Shown here: one piece after another, positions 11,701 to 26,700 of the stretch | How the letters are laid out: each line of letters starts with the position of its first letter | Numbering within the stretch: the stretch's first letter is position 1 | Notes under the pieces: model-generated | Databases searched by the model: none | What the model saw: the letters and a program-made list of their open reading frames with translations, nothing else | Told to the model about the DNA's origin: nothing | Assembly: GCA_037043235.1 (NCBI GenBank) | Contig: JAWRVZ010000039.1 | Location: forward strand, 1,567,001-1,631,000 | Length of the DNA: 64,000 nucleotides | Source of the DNA: Rhodeus uyekii | Taxonomy: Eukaryota > Chordata > Actinopteri > Cypriniformes > Acheilognathidae | Direction: 5' to 3' | Made by a program: the position numbers and the translations under genes

Positions 11701-14700
11701 CAATTTTTCATCTTCTTCATGCATATTTTAATAGCTGCACTGTTGTGCTACCACTCAAGTCTCCCTTGGGAAACAGTCGTATGGTTTGCAGATATTACTT
11801 TGGCACCTTTGGAGAAAGCAATTTGGGAATTGCTTAATAGAATCGGCTTAATTGTCTTGTAATGACCTCAAAAACTGGTCAGCAGTTCTTCCTGCACATG
11901 CACAGAAAATGTCTCCAGCATTCAGCATATCATTGTCATTGACTTTTTTTAGGGGAACATCTGGTGCCAGGTTTGTGTTTATGATCTTGGGATGTTGTTC
12001 ACCTCATCTGATGCTTTTCTCCCACAGAACATTATACAGAATAATTATGCTCCCTCCAGGTCTATTAAAATGCCTGTGGAGAGCCTGCAGAGATGTATTA
12101 GAGCGCATCTGCTGAGCTGTCGACTTTGAAACATCTCAGATGCAGTGGTCTGTGCGTTCTGTATCACATGAATAGAGAGAAACCTTATTGACTGACCTCA
12201 CCTTTCCCCCAGCATGGTGTATTTTCCTATAGATTGTGACCTGAGAGAATGGATGTCATTTTATCGGTTTTCTCCTGCTTTTGTAAGAAAAACAATCTTT
12301 CTTTTTATGATCCTCAGATCTCTAAATTGTTTTCTCAGGCAGTTACTATGGTTCACCCTCTGTCAAGTCCAGGAATATCCACAGTCTGTTTCCTGTCGTC
12401 ATATCTTCTCAACACAGTGTACCCATTTCTTCCTGGTATTATAAAGACGGTGGGTTGCGTAGTGAGAAAATGTGCTGAGCTTAGTGGCAGTGCCATATAT
12501 TGGCAAGGCTGATTACTTTGCTGATATGTAGTCAAATTGAGGCCTAAACATTAATAAGTCTATGGAAATTTGGTGGTAAAAAATACTCAACAATTTTTTA
12601 AAACTCTTTCTTTTTTTAGAATTTAAATAAAAAGATATTTACCTTCACGTCATTTTAAATGCTCCTTAACTCTGTGGCATGTTACAATGCATGACATCAA
12701 TTTTCCAAAAGTATTGGATGTCAACTACACTTGTAGGATGTAAACAATGTGTTTTTTTCCATTGACTCATTGGAAGAACCTGTTTAAGTTTGGTGTTTTG
12801 GGGAGGGAGAAAGGTGCAACTTTTTGTGATTGGTTAGTATCCTCATTATTTGCCTTTAGTGATTTTATACATAAAGATATCCTGAGATAGACAAGTGTTC
12901 TGTCCAAGAGATGAAAGTGTGTGTTTATATAAAAATACTTCCTTACAGAAACCAAGCATGTGTGAATGAATGTGATTCGCTGCAATATGCATCTCTCCAG
13001 ATTCTTGATACAGCTCACAAGCCTCATGAAGTCTCACTTTGTGCTGAAATTGTTCTTCAACAATATTCTGTCTGAGACTTGTGCATCATAATGACTTTTA
13101 GTATCATTGAAGTTACATCACAATGACATGCCCTGACCCACCAATCAGAATGAACCTTTCACTGAATGTTATACTGTAAAAAACTTTTTTTTTAATAAAA
13201 CAAAGCTAATTGGAGCATGTTTTCCAAGAAAATAACATTTTAGTCAATTTGGTTGTAATCGTTTCGAAATTTACGAAGCGAAGTCTGAGTGAAAATTGTT
13301 TCTACACCCATTTTCCAGTATTGGTATTTTTGTGGCAGCAAAGTTTTATAATCAAAAGATCTAATTAAAAAACAACATGAAACCAATATCCTAATTTTCA
13401 GCATGCTGTGATGTAGTGCGGTTTATGAACAAATGTCCCTTTATGAACCAATTACTTAAAGTGAATCAAAACATGCAGTCCAACCAGTGAGATCTTTTTA
13501 TTTAATTGTGTTAACTTAAAAGTTTATGATTTGAATCAGTTTAACAAATCCTTCACTGAACGAACTCTCTGAATCAGTGAAGATGCAGCTATAGAATCAA
13601 CATCTCACCTAGCAAACATCAGGTTGTCGTTACTTTCAGTGACGTCCTTTTCAAATTTAAACAAATTTTGCGCACTTAAGGTTTGTAAAATTGAAATCGG
13701 TAATGTTTGTTCATATGACTTGTTTTTCATATGAAATTTGACGTAATCAATACTTTCTAATAGTAAACAATATTTTAAATAAAAATGTGTTTCTTTAGGA
13801 CAAATAGGGCAGGAGAACATCACTTGCTGACAACACCATAAGAGCATCAGTCCTCAAAAATAACCCCACTCAATCTCCTTCAGTGATATGGACTATTATT
13901 GCAATGTTGCAACATTTGTCTTGTGCTTTTATTGCAGATGTACTATGTGTCACGTAATTCCACGCGTTCTTAAAGGGGTAATTCAACCAAAAATGTCAAG
14001 TTTTTCTTAATGTAATTACCCTCAGAACGTCCTTTTTTTCTTTCTTTTATCTTATTCAGTGGAGCGTTAAAGAGGTTTTTAGCTGAAACCATATTCCTTA
14101 GTGAATTATATAATGCACCTCAGCGGCTACCATCAGTTTGGGAGTCAAAAAAAAAAACGTATACAGGCAAAAAAAAGTTATATTGCATTTTTCAACCTTT
14201 TTCTTTGCAAGTATTGTTAGAGGTCACACTGGTAGGACCACCATGTTGCCCATCGGGTAAGAGAATTTAAATTAAAATTTTGCTACCGACTAGTCTAGCC
14301 CCTCCCCCAGCGGACAGTCTGAATATGTGATCCATTTGAAAGAACACTAAATCTATGAACAGTCAAATCTTATACTGAATGCTGCTAAAAATAGGTCAGA
14401 TACATGAGATGGGCTTGCCTTGCATATTATCTTTGTATTATACTTGCGTTCACTAAAGCAAAATTAGCCATTATAGATACAGTAATACAGTGGTACCTCG
14501 AGATACGAAATTAATCCGTTCCGAGGCGGCCTTCGTATCTTGGAACTCATTTTACATGTAAAATGGCTAATCCGTTCCAAGCTCTCCAGAAACACCCCAT
14601 TAAATTTCATAATAAAGCTAAATTGACCTATAAACAATGAAATAACGTAAAATGTCGAAAATAGCACTGGCCTTGTGAGCAATTGCCGTCTCCGTTACTG

Positions 14701-17700
14701 TATCGCCAGCGATTTCTTTGTCTTTTATCCAGACGAGGAGCAGCCGTTCCTTCTCGTCGTACACATGGCTCCTCTTGCTGGACAAAATAGTGATGCCCTT
14801 CGATGGTGTAGTTGCTTTGATGGCATCCTTCAGTTTAAGGATGGTGCCTATTGTCGACGGATTACGGCCGTATTCCTTTGCGATCACACTCAATCGCATA
14901 CCAGCTTCGAGCTAAAGCACGCCAGCACGTACATATAGAAGATGCATGATGGGAGGGATGCTGTCCAATTAGAGAGAAGGATCTCATGGCTTGGCTAGCA
15001 TCAGGAACCAATGGGAGAGCAGGAGGATGGTGGCGAGTCTACTATAACTGAGTTTAAAAATTGTTATGGGGCGAATCTCAGACTTTCAGAAACCTTTCGT
15101 ATCTTGAAAACTTTTCCTATTTCCTATAAAAATTTTCGTCTTTGCTTTCGTAACTTGGAGTTTTCGTAAGTTGAGCCTTTCGTATCTTAAGGTACTACTG
15201 TACCTAGGTTTACGAGTTTAATTTGTTCCATGAGTGAGCTTGTAGCTCAATTCTCGTACACCAAAACAATTTTCCCCATAAGAATGCAATAAAAATCACT
15301 CGATTCACTAGAAGTAAATTCTAAAAACACATGACAATTTACTGACACTTTACTTTTTAGTAGCGTCGCTGCTGTTGTGATGGAGAAGAGAGGAGGGGGT
15401 TACTACTGCTTACAGGGAGAATTTCGTACCTTCTTTCTTGCTCACCTTGGGGGCCATTGTCTATATGCTGTACTGTACGTATATATTTCACTACGTGAAC
15501 AATAGCGATCACAATTAATGTTAACAACACGAGGTAAAACCCCTGTAAATCACTTATAAAAGTATCTCTGTGGTGAATGATGCAACCAAACTGAGCGACG
15601 CTGAGACAATGAACGAGTTAAGGGGTGATAGGCTTTGTGAGAGGCTGTTGTTAGGATATTACCAGTAAAAATGAACGCGAAGATGCTGAGCGTTAGGGCA
15701 TTTCAACAAAAAAAATGCGCATGGGTGAGGGAACAATTTTCTCGCACTCCGATACAGTGCTCGTACACCGATTTGCTCCTATACAAAGTCAACACAAACG
15801 TAAAAATCTATAATATAATCAACAGAATTTTATATCTGAGATTTTGCTGCTTATTAAAAGTAACAAAGCTTTTTACAAATTATTGGATTGCAGGTGCGCT
15901 ACACCGTTCATGCTGGGCATCAAGAGAAAACAGCGCAGACTGAAGTTTTTTAGAATTAAGAAGCCATATCAATTATGGTTAAATTTCTAGAAACAAATAT
16001 TGTCAATCCAGAGGTGGCCTGCCTCGTTCATTGATTTCAGCCCTCCAAAAATATCAGTTTGCGGAGAGCATCTTGTCCTGGCCCTCTGCTCTTGGCCTTG
16101 ACCCTGTTATGGATGGGTCAGATAGGACAGTGCTGTGGTTTATGAGCAGTTCTGTGATGTATTGTGCTAGGCAGTACAAGGCTATGAGTGGAAAGAAGCA
16201 GCAATGGTCTCCTGTAAGTGTCTGGGTTAAATACAGGCTGCAGAGGCGGTGATGTTTTAAAAGGGATGAGTGTGTGTGTACGTGTGAGAGAGAACGAGAG
16301 TACTTGCTGTAGTCTCTATCTGCTATCGTAACTCAACATGCTCTGATCTAGAGGGGAGAAATGTGCAAAGAAGGCAATGACTTTGACTTCTAAGTAGTTT
16401 TTTCTGCAGTCAGAGCGGTCTCTGATTTTCTGCTTTAAAACTGCATGACAAGTAGCTGGAATGGTGAACCGCTTGACACAAGTTGTTTTGGTGAGGACGA
16501 GCCTTATGCTCTCAAGGATTTTGAATGGGGCATCATTAATTTTTTTTACATTTTATTATTATTTTTTATCCTTCCAATTTCCTGTTTATTATTTTTTAAA
16601 TTATAATATTTAATTTTGTATCATAAATTCTAATAATAAACACTACCCTTCAAAAGTTTGGGGTCAGTAAAAGCTTTGTATTAATTTAAAAAAAAAATGA
16701 ATACTTTTATTCAGAAAGGATACATTCCAATATCTTGTGTGTTTAGTATTAAACAGTGACCCTCTTTTTGAAGTAGTTTTTAATTGATAAGCACCTCATA
16801 TCCTGTACAGCTATTTGACAACTCTACTGTGTTTACAGTAACCGATGTGGAGCTTAAACGTCTGCGAGATGCCTTCAAGAGGACCAGTGGCCTGTCTGTC
16901 TATATGACCCAGCAATGCTTCTACAGGGAAGTACTGGGAGATGGAGTTCCACCAAAGGTGGCAGAGGTGAGTACAACATTACCATAATACAACATTACCA
17001 TAATCACAGCATCATGATCTCTCTCCAGCCTCCCACTGGTTGTTTTTGTACTGTCTGTATATGTTTGAACAGTTTTGTGCTTGATTGATTGATTCCCCGT
17101 TTGACAGTCTATTTGCCAGAACTGTGCATCACCAATAAGCTGGCCATACAATACAGGGTTTACAATATATTGCGATATGATATATTAGTTTTCATATATT
17201 CTTTTAAAGATTCATTTTTTATTTATTACAGAAACTGCATAGTCTGCTTTACAGTATTATATATATATATAAGCAATCTATTGTATAAACCGCTATATAA
17301 ATAGACGTGACCTTAGTGCTGAATTGCTGAGCTTCTGCAAAAATATCCACATCACTATGATCAGATGCTTTCTTAATTGTTTTCTCGCCGTATTCCTTTT
17401 TGTTGTTATTGAGAGGATAGTGCACTGTACATAAAATGTATAAATCTCTAAATGCTCGGCAGTAGGTTTTGCTTTGGGATGTTAACGGAGCTCTTCGCAA
17501 ACGTTCCACGAACAAGCACTTTCAGAATCCACATTGTCAGTGGAATGAACGTGATACGTGTGCGGTTCATGCGTGAAATGAAGGTGGGCCGTCAGTGGGC
17601 GGACATGGACGTGCGCGGTTTCGAACCAGTTCCGACGCATAAGCACTGACAGGCCGACACGTGTCCCGTGCATAGTCACGCATACTCGATGCATAAACTA

Positions 17701-20700
17701 CGCACGCCGACTCATGAATAACGCAGAAAAATTTTGAACCGTTCAAAACTCAAAATCATGCACAAACCGCCTTCGACGCACATCCTCTTACAATCACTGA
17801 CGGTCCACGTTGCTTCCACCGACGAATTACGCATACGACGCACACTAAAATCACACAAAATCTGTGCGTAATTCGTGCGTGATTCATGCGTTTTCGCTGT
17901 GTGACTGGCCCTTTATGTGTGTGCACTAACTTGGATGTGTAAAAAGCAGAAGACCAATTCCAAGTATGGGTTACCATACCGACATGCCTTCACATGTCAC
18001 TTAAACTTTAGTATCCACACACTAAAATAGACATACACAAAAAAGATACACGATAGCCTCAAAAGCTTAGATAAACTTAGTTAAAGCATGTAGTTCCCCA
18101 CTGTTGATTTGGTGTTATTTTTTGCAGCCATTTGGCTAAGCTATTTCCCTGTTTGTGTGCAGTTTTGGTTTGCTGATGCTCTAAATACCCACAGTCATGT
18201 GGTTACCAATTGTAACCTAGAGAAGTACTAGCTAAAGGGTGGGGCTTTATGGTAAAACACTGTCACACATCATCATCTGACATTTAAAGACTTCCTCATG
18301 ACCTGACCGCCGTAACCAGTTCATGTGGCCCTCTACCTCCCTCCTGTATCTTTACAGTCTGATATCTGCGAGATGAATCATACAGAGATCCCCCTCTGTT
18401 TCAGCAGAAAACCCTTTCTGGTCCATAACTCTACTTGTCATAGGAACTAGTATTTGCATGTTATCTTCATCTCATTTCCGTGTGGCTCTCAGCCAGTTTT
18501 ATTGTGAATAATGTATCGGATCAATACTCTAAAGATCGCTTTCTGAAGGGGGCACGTCTCCTTGAAGTTTTAGTGTCTGTTAAATTAAGTTCTTTAAACC
18601 AATGAACGCCTTTAACAGGAATCTAAAGTCATGAATCTTTTGTCAGGTATTGTTAAAAGCTTTCGGTTATGGCTGCAAACCAATGAAACTCTTTCAGCTG
18701 AATAAAACTGCCAATCATCCAAAATTGCATAGTTATGTTTATTTTTAGCTCTTTTCTCACAAGCTTGTTCTGCAACTGTTCCTGATTTTTGCCAAGCATG
18801 CTGATGCTTCTATTGCTAAAGTGATTCTTTCTAGCACTCTACACATTCACATGTCACTTGGACATTGTTAACAGACAATTTGATGGATCAAAGTTGAGAT
18901 TTTTCTCACATTTTAACTCAGGCCCAGTTGCATAAACAGCCATTATGTTAAGACTGTGTCTGTCTTAAGAAATATTATGACCAACTTGCTTTTAGTTAGG
19001 AGTAATCTTAAGTCTTACTTGTTGTTATCAAATTTGACCAATCTACATTTTAATGTAACTGACTTAAAATTAAAAAATAAAGTTATGATAAAAAACAATT
19101 GATGGCAACTGGCCCCTATACTCCACTCTAACCATGCTTAAACATCTCTGTACAACCACGTCTAACCATCGATATCTTATTCGCTTAATTTACATGCACC
19201 CACACATAGACGATAGGTAGTAAGTCCTTGCGTCCCATGGGTGATTAATCTGCAGGCTGCAGGTGATATCTTGCTATGTGTCCATCATCACAATATAGTC
19301 AGGAGGAACCCTGAGCTCCCAGCTGCTCATTTCATCACTTTGATAAGTAGATTGGTTCCCATGAACTCAGCTAGCAGCCAGTCAGCCAACACCTCATGAT
19401 GATCTTTAGCACCCAGGCTCATTAAATCCCTTGCAGCATCGCACACTCCCTCCCCCCCCTTTTTCCCCCCCTCCAACTTCCTGTCTGTGCACGTGTCAGC
19501 TTCTGGAATGCTCTGGTTGATCATTACCTCCACCTTCAGTCACTCAGTGTTTGTATTACATCAAAGGGCAATGATTACACGCTACGGAAGCATGCTACAT
19601 TATTCATTATGGAAGCTGCTTTCAAAAAGAATGGCTTCTGTGTTTGTGTATATTTTATATCTGTACAATGTAGAAATAAAACTAAACCGTTCTGTGTGCC
19701 ACAATTAATATCCGTAACGCTTAAACTCCCAGAAGTCTGCATAAGCATTCCGTTTGAAATGGCCTATGAAGTAGCCTTGACTCCATTGCTGCTTAAAGAA
19801 GTGAACCTGCAAGAACTAGCTTAAAGAGAGTCTGCAAACTAGTACCAGAGGAATATAACTGTAATCTGATTACTTTTATTTGTTGATTACCAGGTATTTG
19901 TATTGTTACTACATAAGGCCATTACATGTATTCCGTTACTCCCCAACCCGTATCGGTTGTTAACAACCTCCTAGTGAATATTAAAAGCATAAGCCTCAAC
20001 AAAACTAAAACCACCACTGACAGGATGCTTTCTGTACGCGCGCTCAGAGCGCAACACGGACGGTCATAGTAGCCTACGTCTTCGGGTGCATGCCTAAACA
20101 GCCAAATAAAACAATATTCATGTGAACTCAGTACTTGTTGTTTATAGTTAGTTGCATATTTGTTTGTTTTTAGTTGTCAGTGAACCTAATAATTAACATT
20201 GATGAAATTGTATTTAAAAGAAAACATATTTTTAGTAATGTTATATTATTTTTGATGTAATGCATTTACAATGCGTCTTTTCCTCCAATTCTTTTATTAA
20301 CAATTTTTATATGAATAATCACAATATAGTTCTCAGCATTGCAATGCTTTGTAGAAACTATTATATTTCCGAGATCTATTTCAACACAATGGTAAACGTT
20401 GCATTTCAGTCGCGTGCCGACAGCTTCTCCAAGCCGAGTGCTGACATCCTCTATTCCCTCTGGCTAGAACTATAGCCAGCTTTATTTCGATGACACGGAA
20501 CTGATGCCAGAGCTGTGGAGATGGATGACAACATTATGATGTTCATTAACCCGACCTTAACTTCATTCAGACTCGTCAGCTGGGTCCAAAATGAATACTC
20601 CCTCAGTGCCAACTAAATAAATTTTGGCAAGAATAACTGGCCAGTTGGCCAGTAAATTTACTGTACATTTAGATAGAAAGCAAAAGGCCCCAGACATAAG

Positions 20701-23700
20701 TTTTGTTTAGTGTTTTTTGTATTATTTATTTATTTGAAAAATATATTTTATTATTTATTTTACTTGTATAAAAAATTGTTTAAATCTAGAGCTACAATTA
20801 TTTATTTTGTTGATTATAGGTTTGGATTTAGTTTTCTCTTAATAATAATAACAACCTTCTTTTAAAAACTGCATTTTGTGTTTACTTGTGTTATCTCTGG
20901 CTAATATTTAAATTTGTTTGATGATCTGAAACATTAAAGGGTGACAAACATGCAAAAAAATAAGAAATCAGGATCACTGTAATACTTTGTTGGCCTAATT
21001 TACGAAATGTGTTTTCCATTGGAGTATGATTCACTTAATTGACTTAAATGAAAATCCACTTGTATTTCTCTGCAAATGGTTCACATAAATGTAGGTGTTT
21101 ATTTTGAAACTCTACATGTGCGTAAAGAACTTCTAAACACTGGTAAACACACTGAAAGTATCATTGCCAGATTAAAATGTGTGTACTTTTTTATTTAATG
21201 AATTATTTTATATAATAATAAATATAAAAAAAGTTAAAGTCCAATTTATTGTAGCCGCATGGGGCAGTTGCATCAGCACCGTTAGTGATTAACGCTAGCA
21301 TTATTATCGAGCACATTAGGGCTCTAGCCGACAGCTTCACTTCTAGAGAGGTGTTGATGAGTTCTTGACCAAAGCTCAGCAGGTAAAGACGCAACAATGA
21401 CTCCCAAAACTCACTGTAACACTTTGAGGCTCATCATTTTGAGCTTTTACAGAGTGAACAAAGCACCATTTTATTCAGCCTTTGTTTAAAGTATTCCCAC
21501 ACTGATGATCGTGGTCTGGCTTTATGTGATAGACTCATGCCCGGGAGCAGAAGCCACCATTGTTTGAAATGAACATAAATAATGCGACGCATTAACGTAA
21601 TTGAGTCGCTTCAGTAGTTAACCTATATATGGCCAGTAAATTTTATATCATACATTTAGCTATTAAACCAAAAGCTTTTATTTAGCGCTATTTTATAATA
21701 ATAAAAGTGCTTTGTTAAATATTCTTTGATTTAAGTATAGTAAAAAACGAAGTGCATTTTGGACCCTGCTCAGCAGTGAAGCGGTAGTCCGGTTTGTCAG
21801 TCTCTGTTGGACTTGCACAGTTTGACATAAGATTGATATCACAGAGGAGGTTGTGTGAAAGTCCCAGCTTTGACAATACCACCAACTAGATCAGAATTGC
21901 AGGAACACAAATTTTCTTGTTCTTTTTCTTGCAAATGTTTTTTTTATATCCCGCAGAATGCTAGACTATTTAGTAGGCATCAGGGGGTGTGAAAATTTTA
22001 GCTATGTGTAGTGTTATGGGTAAGATATGGTGTCACACCAGGCGTAAAAGTGAGTTATGTGTTTGTGATGTCTCTGTGGAATAGAAATAGATCAAAAACA
22101 GGAGGGAAAGCATTTTACTGGTAAGCCTCCTGCTGTGCCACATTTTTCAGGGATATTTTTTTTATACATTATATGTAGCCCTGCAGTGTGGGTAGCGAGA
22201 GAATGTAGTGTTTCGTCTGTGTTAAACTAAATGTTGTCAGCTGATTTATGGGGAGATATGTATCTAGGGAGAATTGTCGTTAAGACTCTGATGTTTCTCT
22301 GAATCTCAGCAAAAATCAACGCTAACACCAGGCTGTCTGTCTTAAGTGTTGAACACCAGTAGATTTGGTTTTCTGTTGTGATTTAATGACCTTTTTTGTT
22401 GTGTAACTATAAGTGAAATTTAAAAGCTACACATTCTCTTTCATTTTAGTTGCATAGTGAGTTGTTTGACTTGGAATGCCTGTAAAAACCTTTTTACAAC
22501 CTGTTTCTATATGCTTATTAGTAAAAGAACCAATTTATTTATAATCATTGTTATACTGAACTTGAGTATGTTATTGTCGTCAGTGTAATCTGTGTATATT
22601 TCTTTGCATAACCATTATGTGCAATACAATGCATCACTTCCTGTGTTCTGTAGAAAGGGGCATTCACATTGACATCTAAATTATTGAAAGTCGACAAATG
22701 TCTGAGCTTTTAGTTGAAGGAAAACATTACTACTTGACTGCATTACCCAAATGTATCAGGTGGTAGATAACTATCTGCACTCCCATTGGTTGTTTCTGCA
22801 TCGCTGCTCACTTATATAAAGTTTAAGGGCAAAATTTAGCTCAGTGCCTATGATCACTGTTTCTCAGTCACTGAATGTCACAGAAAATTGCTGTCAGTGT
22901 AAACACACCTGAAGAAAATGTTGTTTGAACAGATTTAAATGCTTATCAATTGTGTGCATTTCAAGGGGCCATATTTAAAGTGCATCCTTCCTTCCTTTCT
23001 CATTTGTTGTAGGTGATCTACACCTCTTTTGGTGGCACTTCTAAAGGGCTACACTTCAACTACCTGATTGTCGGGCTGGTTCTATTAACAAGAGGACGCG
23101 ATGAAGAGAAAGCCAAATGTAGGTGTGCAGAGGGACACATGCTGTCCACTCATCCCAACCTTTTAGATTTTGTTTTGTATTGTAATTAAATAATCTGCTT
23201 AACTTTCTGTGCATTATGCCTCATAAATGAATTACTTTTTAGTTGCTTTATTATTAGAATTTAAAGGTAATAATTCTAGGTATAAATAGCCTTATTCTGC
23301 CTTGCATACGTGTGTGTATGTATAGCATGTTGTGTATTTTGCGTGTCACAGGAGGTGCCTGAGTAATTCCATTACAAACGTCAGTCTAGCATATTCATTC
23401 ATCTAATGTTATTCAGCTTGGTTTTTGCTCTGTGTTTTTTTTTTTGTCAAACTTGTAGCCGCACACTCCAATTCACAGTCTGATATTCCCCAAAGATGTA
23501 CTGTCTGCTCTGGAGTCACTGTCCCTGACAGCTGTGATTGATGTGTGCAAGGCACATTTCCTGCAAGACTCTGATAAGTGTGTGTGTCTGTTAACCAGCA
23601 TGTCCTCTGTATCCACAGACATCTTCAGCTTGTTCGCTAGTGATTCAGGAACCTATGTGGTCCGGGAGGATGTGGAGAACATGCTGCGTTCAGTGGATGG

Positions 23701-26700
23701 GGAGGTCCCGCCCTCACTTCGGAAGTGCTTCACTGAGGTCAGTGCAGGAACGCTCTTGTGTGATTTACCACCTGCTTATTAGTAATGGCTTTTTAGACCA
23801 ATCAACGTGCCGTCCAGCCACAAAGAGTGTTCAGGAGTTTTTGTTTTTAATTTCTCAATAATTAAACTAATTAATCGATAATTTAAAGTCATTATTGTGT
23901 TAAATGAGAAAAGCATCAATTTAAAAAAAATAGTAGTCATAGAAAGAAATGTTTTATTTGATTTAACATAGAATTTAATAAACTGTTAGGTTACAAAAGT
24001 TGTTTTTTTCTTTTTTTGAGAAGCTGCATCTGAATTGGTATTTAGATGGATTTATAGACCAAAACAAATTGTTTACCGATATGCTTGTTTTGATATGTAC
24101 AAAATATATTTTTTCATGTTCCACAAAAGAAAGTAAGTCATGCAGGTTTGAAACGACATGAGGGTGAGTTAATGTAAACTGTAAAAGTAAATGACACCCT
24201 AAATAAAAACTAAAACTGCCAGTAGGTGGCGGTGTCTAAATAAGCAAGTCATTTGAGCAATTTATTCATTTAATTAGTTTAGGAGTGGAGTAAATGGCTT
24301 TCTATAATTGGCCCATTTAATCATTGGTTCAACTGATTGATTCGCTCGAAAAAGCAAATTAATTTAGAAATTAAACAGAATCAATATTAGATTTGCGCTT
24401 ATGCTATTTGGAGTGACAGCACTCGTGTGATTTTTGTGCTCAGTAACTCGTGTGATATTGCTATAACTATATCATATGATATAAATATGAGACAAAAACT
24501 CATACAGGGGCATTTTTATCCCAATATCTTGAATCTTAGAGCAGAGCTGGTGTATTAAATGCGCTAAATCACTTTAATGTTTTTTTCTGTAAGTAATTAA
24601 GTGAATTTGTTACATTGATAGCCTTAAAATTTAAATTAATTTCCACAAAGCGCACACAAATAAAAACTGTGCTTGAAGTATATGCTTTTTATGTGGTCAG
24701 ATGAATAATATTTGCAGTCATGGTGTGGTCATGGTGGTGTAATGGTTAGAGACCCAGACTGGTAACCCTAAGGTTGTGTTTTTGAGTCTCAATACTGACA
24801 GGAAAAGCAAGGCACCTAACCTAACACAGCGGCACTCAATACTCAACTTGAATTATGGGAATTATGGGACTCAACTTGAATTATGGGATTGAATTATCAA
24901 CTTGGCATTAGGGACCAACCAAATTCACGATTTCACGGCCGTGACATTTTCCGTGAAATCGGCCACTTTCCGAAATTTTTATTGAAGATAAATATTTTTA
25001 CTGATAAAGAGTATACCAGGAGCAGATGATCGTAGCGTCTTAGCCGAGTTTGCAGCCTACTAAACAGCAGCAAAAGAAGTTCCGCCGGATACGAGTATAA
25101 AATGCGGCTAGCATTACGCTACCTTTCTGTACCAACGAACAGCGTTGACGTGGAGAGAAGTGTCAGCCAGTACACAAACGTCAGCAACCACGTTGGTCGG
25201 CCAAGTTTTGGCCACGAAAAACTAAACTATTTCATTAATGTCACGTGGCATTGCGGAGTCTGTGGCTACGTGCGTTGTAGTCGTATTTTGTTTCCTTTTT
25301 GTTTTTTAATACAGGTGAACAGTCGAAAAGTGATATTTTAGAATACAAAACAGCGGGTGTGATAGCAGATGGACTGATTGCAGTGATTGGTGCCTAAAAA
25401 TTGTACCCGTGAATTCTCCGTAAAATCGAATGTTTTTTTAAAAACCTTCCGTGAAATTGCGAATTTTTACCCGTGAATTTGGTTGGTCCCTAGTTACCAT
25501 ACTTGACCTTCCCATGTCACCTTTTCACTTTCACTTTAAAAATATGGATTGAAACAACAAGAGTCTTATCTTTGGGCTTTATACTGGATACAAAAGAAAT
25601 CTGTTGAAAATATAGCCTTTTGCTCACTGATAATTGGATTGCATGACTTTTTAAACCAATCTTTGTCAGACCTGTGACACCTATTTCACTGAGTGCCAAA
25701 TTCTATATATACAGCACCTTCTGAACCGTTTGCCCCATTTAAACTTGTGCTTACTGAGAGCGCTTCCTCTGTATTATAGACCTGCTCTAATAATAAGCTT
25801 AAAAGGTTGACAGTGCAAATGTTGCAGCCGACAAGGTCACGTAATATGGCTTTGACATACATTCCCTGCTATTTCTCGATTAGCTCTTGTTTCAGTTGCA
25901 CAGTTTTCTCAGCCTTCGTTCGTCCTGCTGCAGCATCACTCCTTGATTTAGGGGAAAGCCACCAAGTGCAGCACTTTTGTTGGTTATCCCTTGGCAACAG
26001 CTCAAAGACTCTCCCTTATCTCTTTACCCAGCACACTCGCACAAATGTATCTGCATACAACAGAATTCAGTTCGTATTAATAATGAGAGAAAGAACTTCC
26101 CCATCGCTGAACAAGGGGAAGCAACCAAGTTCTCATTTCTGCACCATTTTGTCATGCTCTTTATGTTAGTCATGGGTTCATTGGAGAATTGTACTATGGT
26201 GATTATTTATAGTATTTCTGTCTGCTTCTGTACAGGGAGAGAAAGTGAATTATGAGAAGTTTAAGAGCTGGCTCCTGCTGAATAAAGACGCTTTCACATT
26301 CTCCCGCTGGCTGCTCTCAGGAGGAGTGTGCGTCACGTTGACCGACGACAGTGACACACCCACCTTCTATCAAACCCTGGCTGGTGTCACACACTGTAAG
26401 TGTCATTTATTCTTTCAGAGGTCTCTCTGAATACTTCCTCTCAATGCACTCTTAAAACTGTCTGCACTCTTTCAATATGCTCTCGCCCTGGTTCTGGAAG
26501 TATTTTTCTCCATTCATTTTCTTCAAAATCATTTTTTAAAAGTGTTCCAAGCCCTGAACTAAACCAACATCTCTAAGGATTGACTTAAAGTCAAAAATTG
26601 AAAAAGAGGAGGGTACAAGATCATTAAATACTGTACAATATATCCACCTCCATTAAAAAGGTTTTTAATTGTTTTGAAGGAAGTCTCTTATGCTCACCAA

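Larger units (their letters stand above)
5790..16838 (+). other. usp32 intron 1 (11 kb), repeat-rich
   Basis: No coding sequence is recognisable. It holds a poly(C) run (7506-7525), a MITE interrupted by a hAT-like element (8784-10194), a Tigger/pogo element (14488-15200), a neighbouring Tigger-like stretch (15203-15795) and a MITE end at 16641. Short repeat fragments with AATTCACCCAAA-like or AATTCAACCAAA-like ends occur near 6440-6610 and 13975-14160. Open frames such as 11852-12115 look like chance. Confidence 0.7.
16967..23012 (+). other. usp32 intron 2 (6 kb)
   Basis: No exon recognised. Contents: a CpG-rich repeat-like patch (17460-17915), a MITE at 18921-19116, a stretch near 19860-19945 (GTAATCTGATTACTTTTA, then ATTCCGTTACTCCCC) resembling a common fish DNA repeat, and a possible MITE at 22659-22915. 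The rest is AT-rich unique-looking sequence. Confidence 0.6.
23738..26235 (+). other. usp32 intron 4 with SINE and hAT insertions
   Basis: Contains a GAAACGACATGAGGGTGAGTT-type repeat fragment (about 24090-24180), a tRNA-derived SINE (24731-24900) and a hAT remnant (24909-25492). The 120-codon open frame at 25807-26169 has no domain character or codon signature and is taken as chance. Confidence 0.6.

Noticed and set aside
25807..26169. 120-codon open frame in usp32 intron 4
   Set aside because: No similarity recognised; composition is that of the intron and the true exon 5 begins separately at 26236 in another frame.
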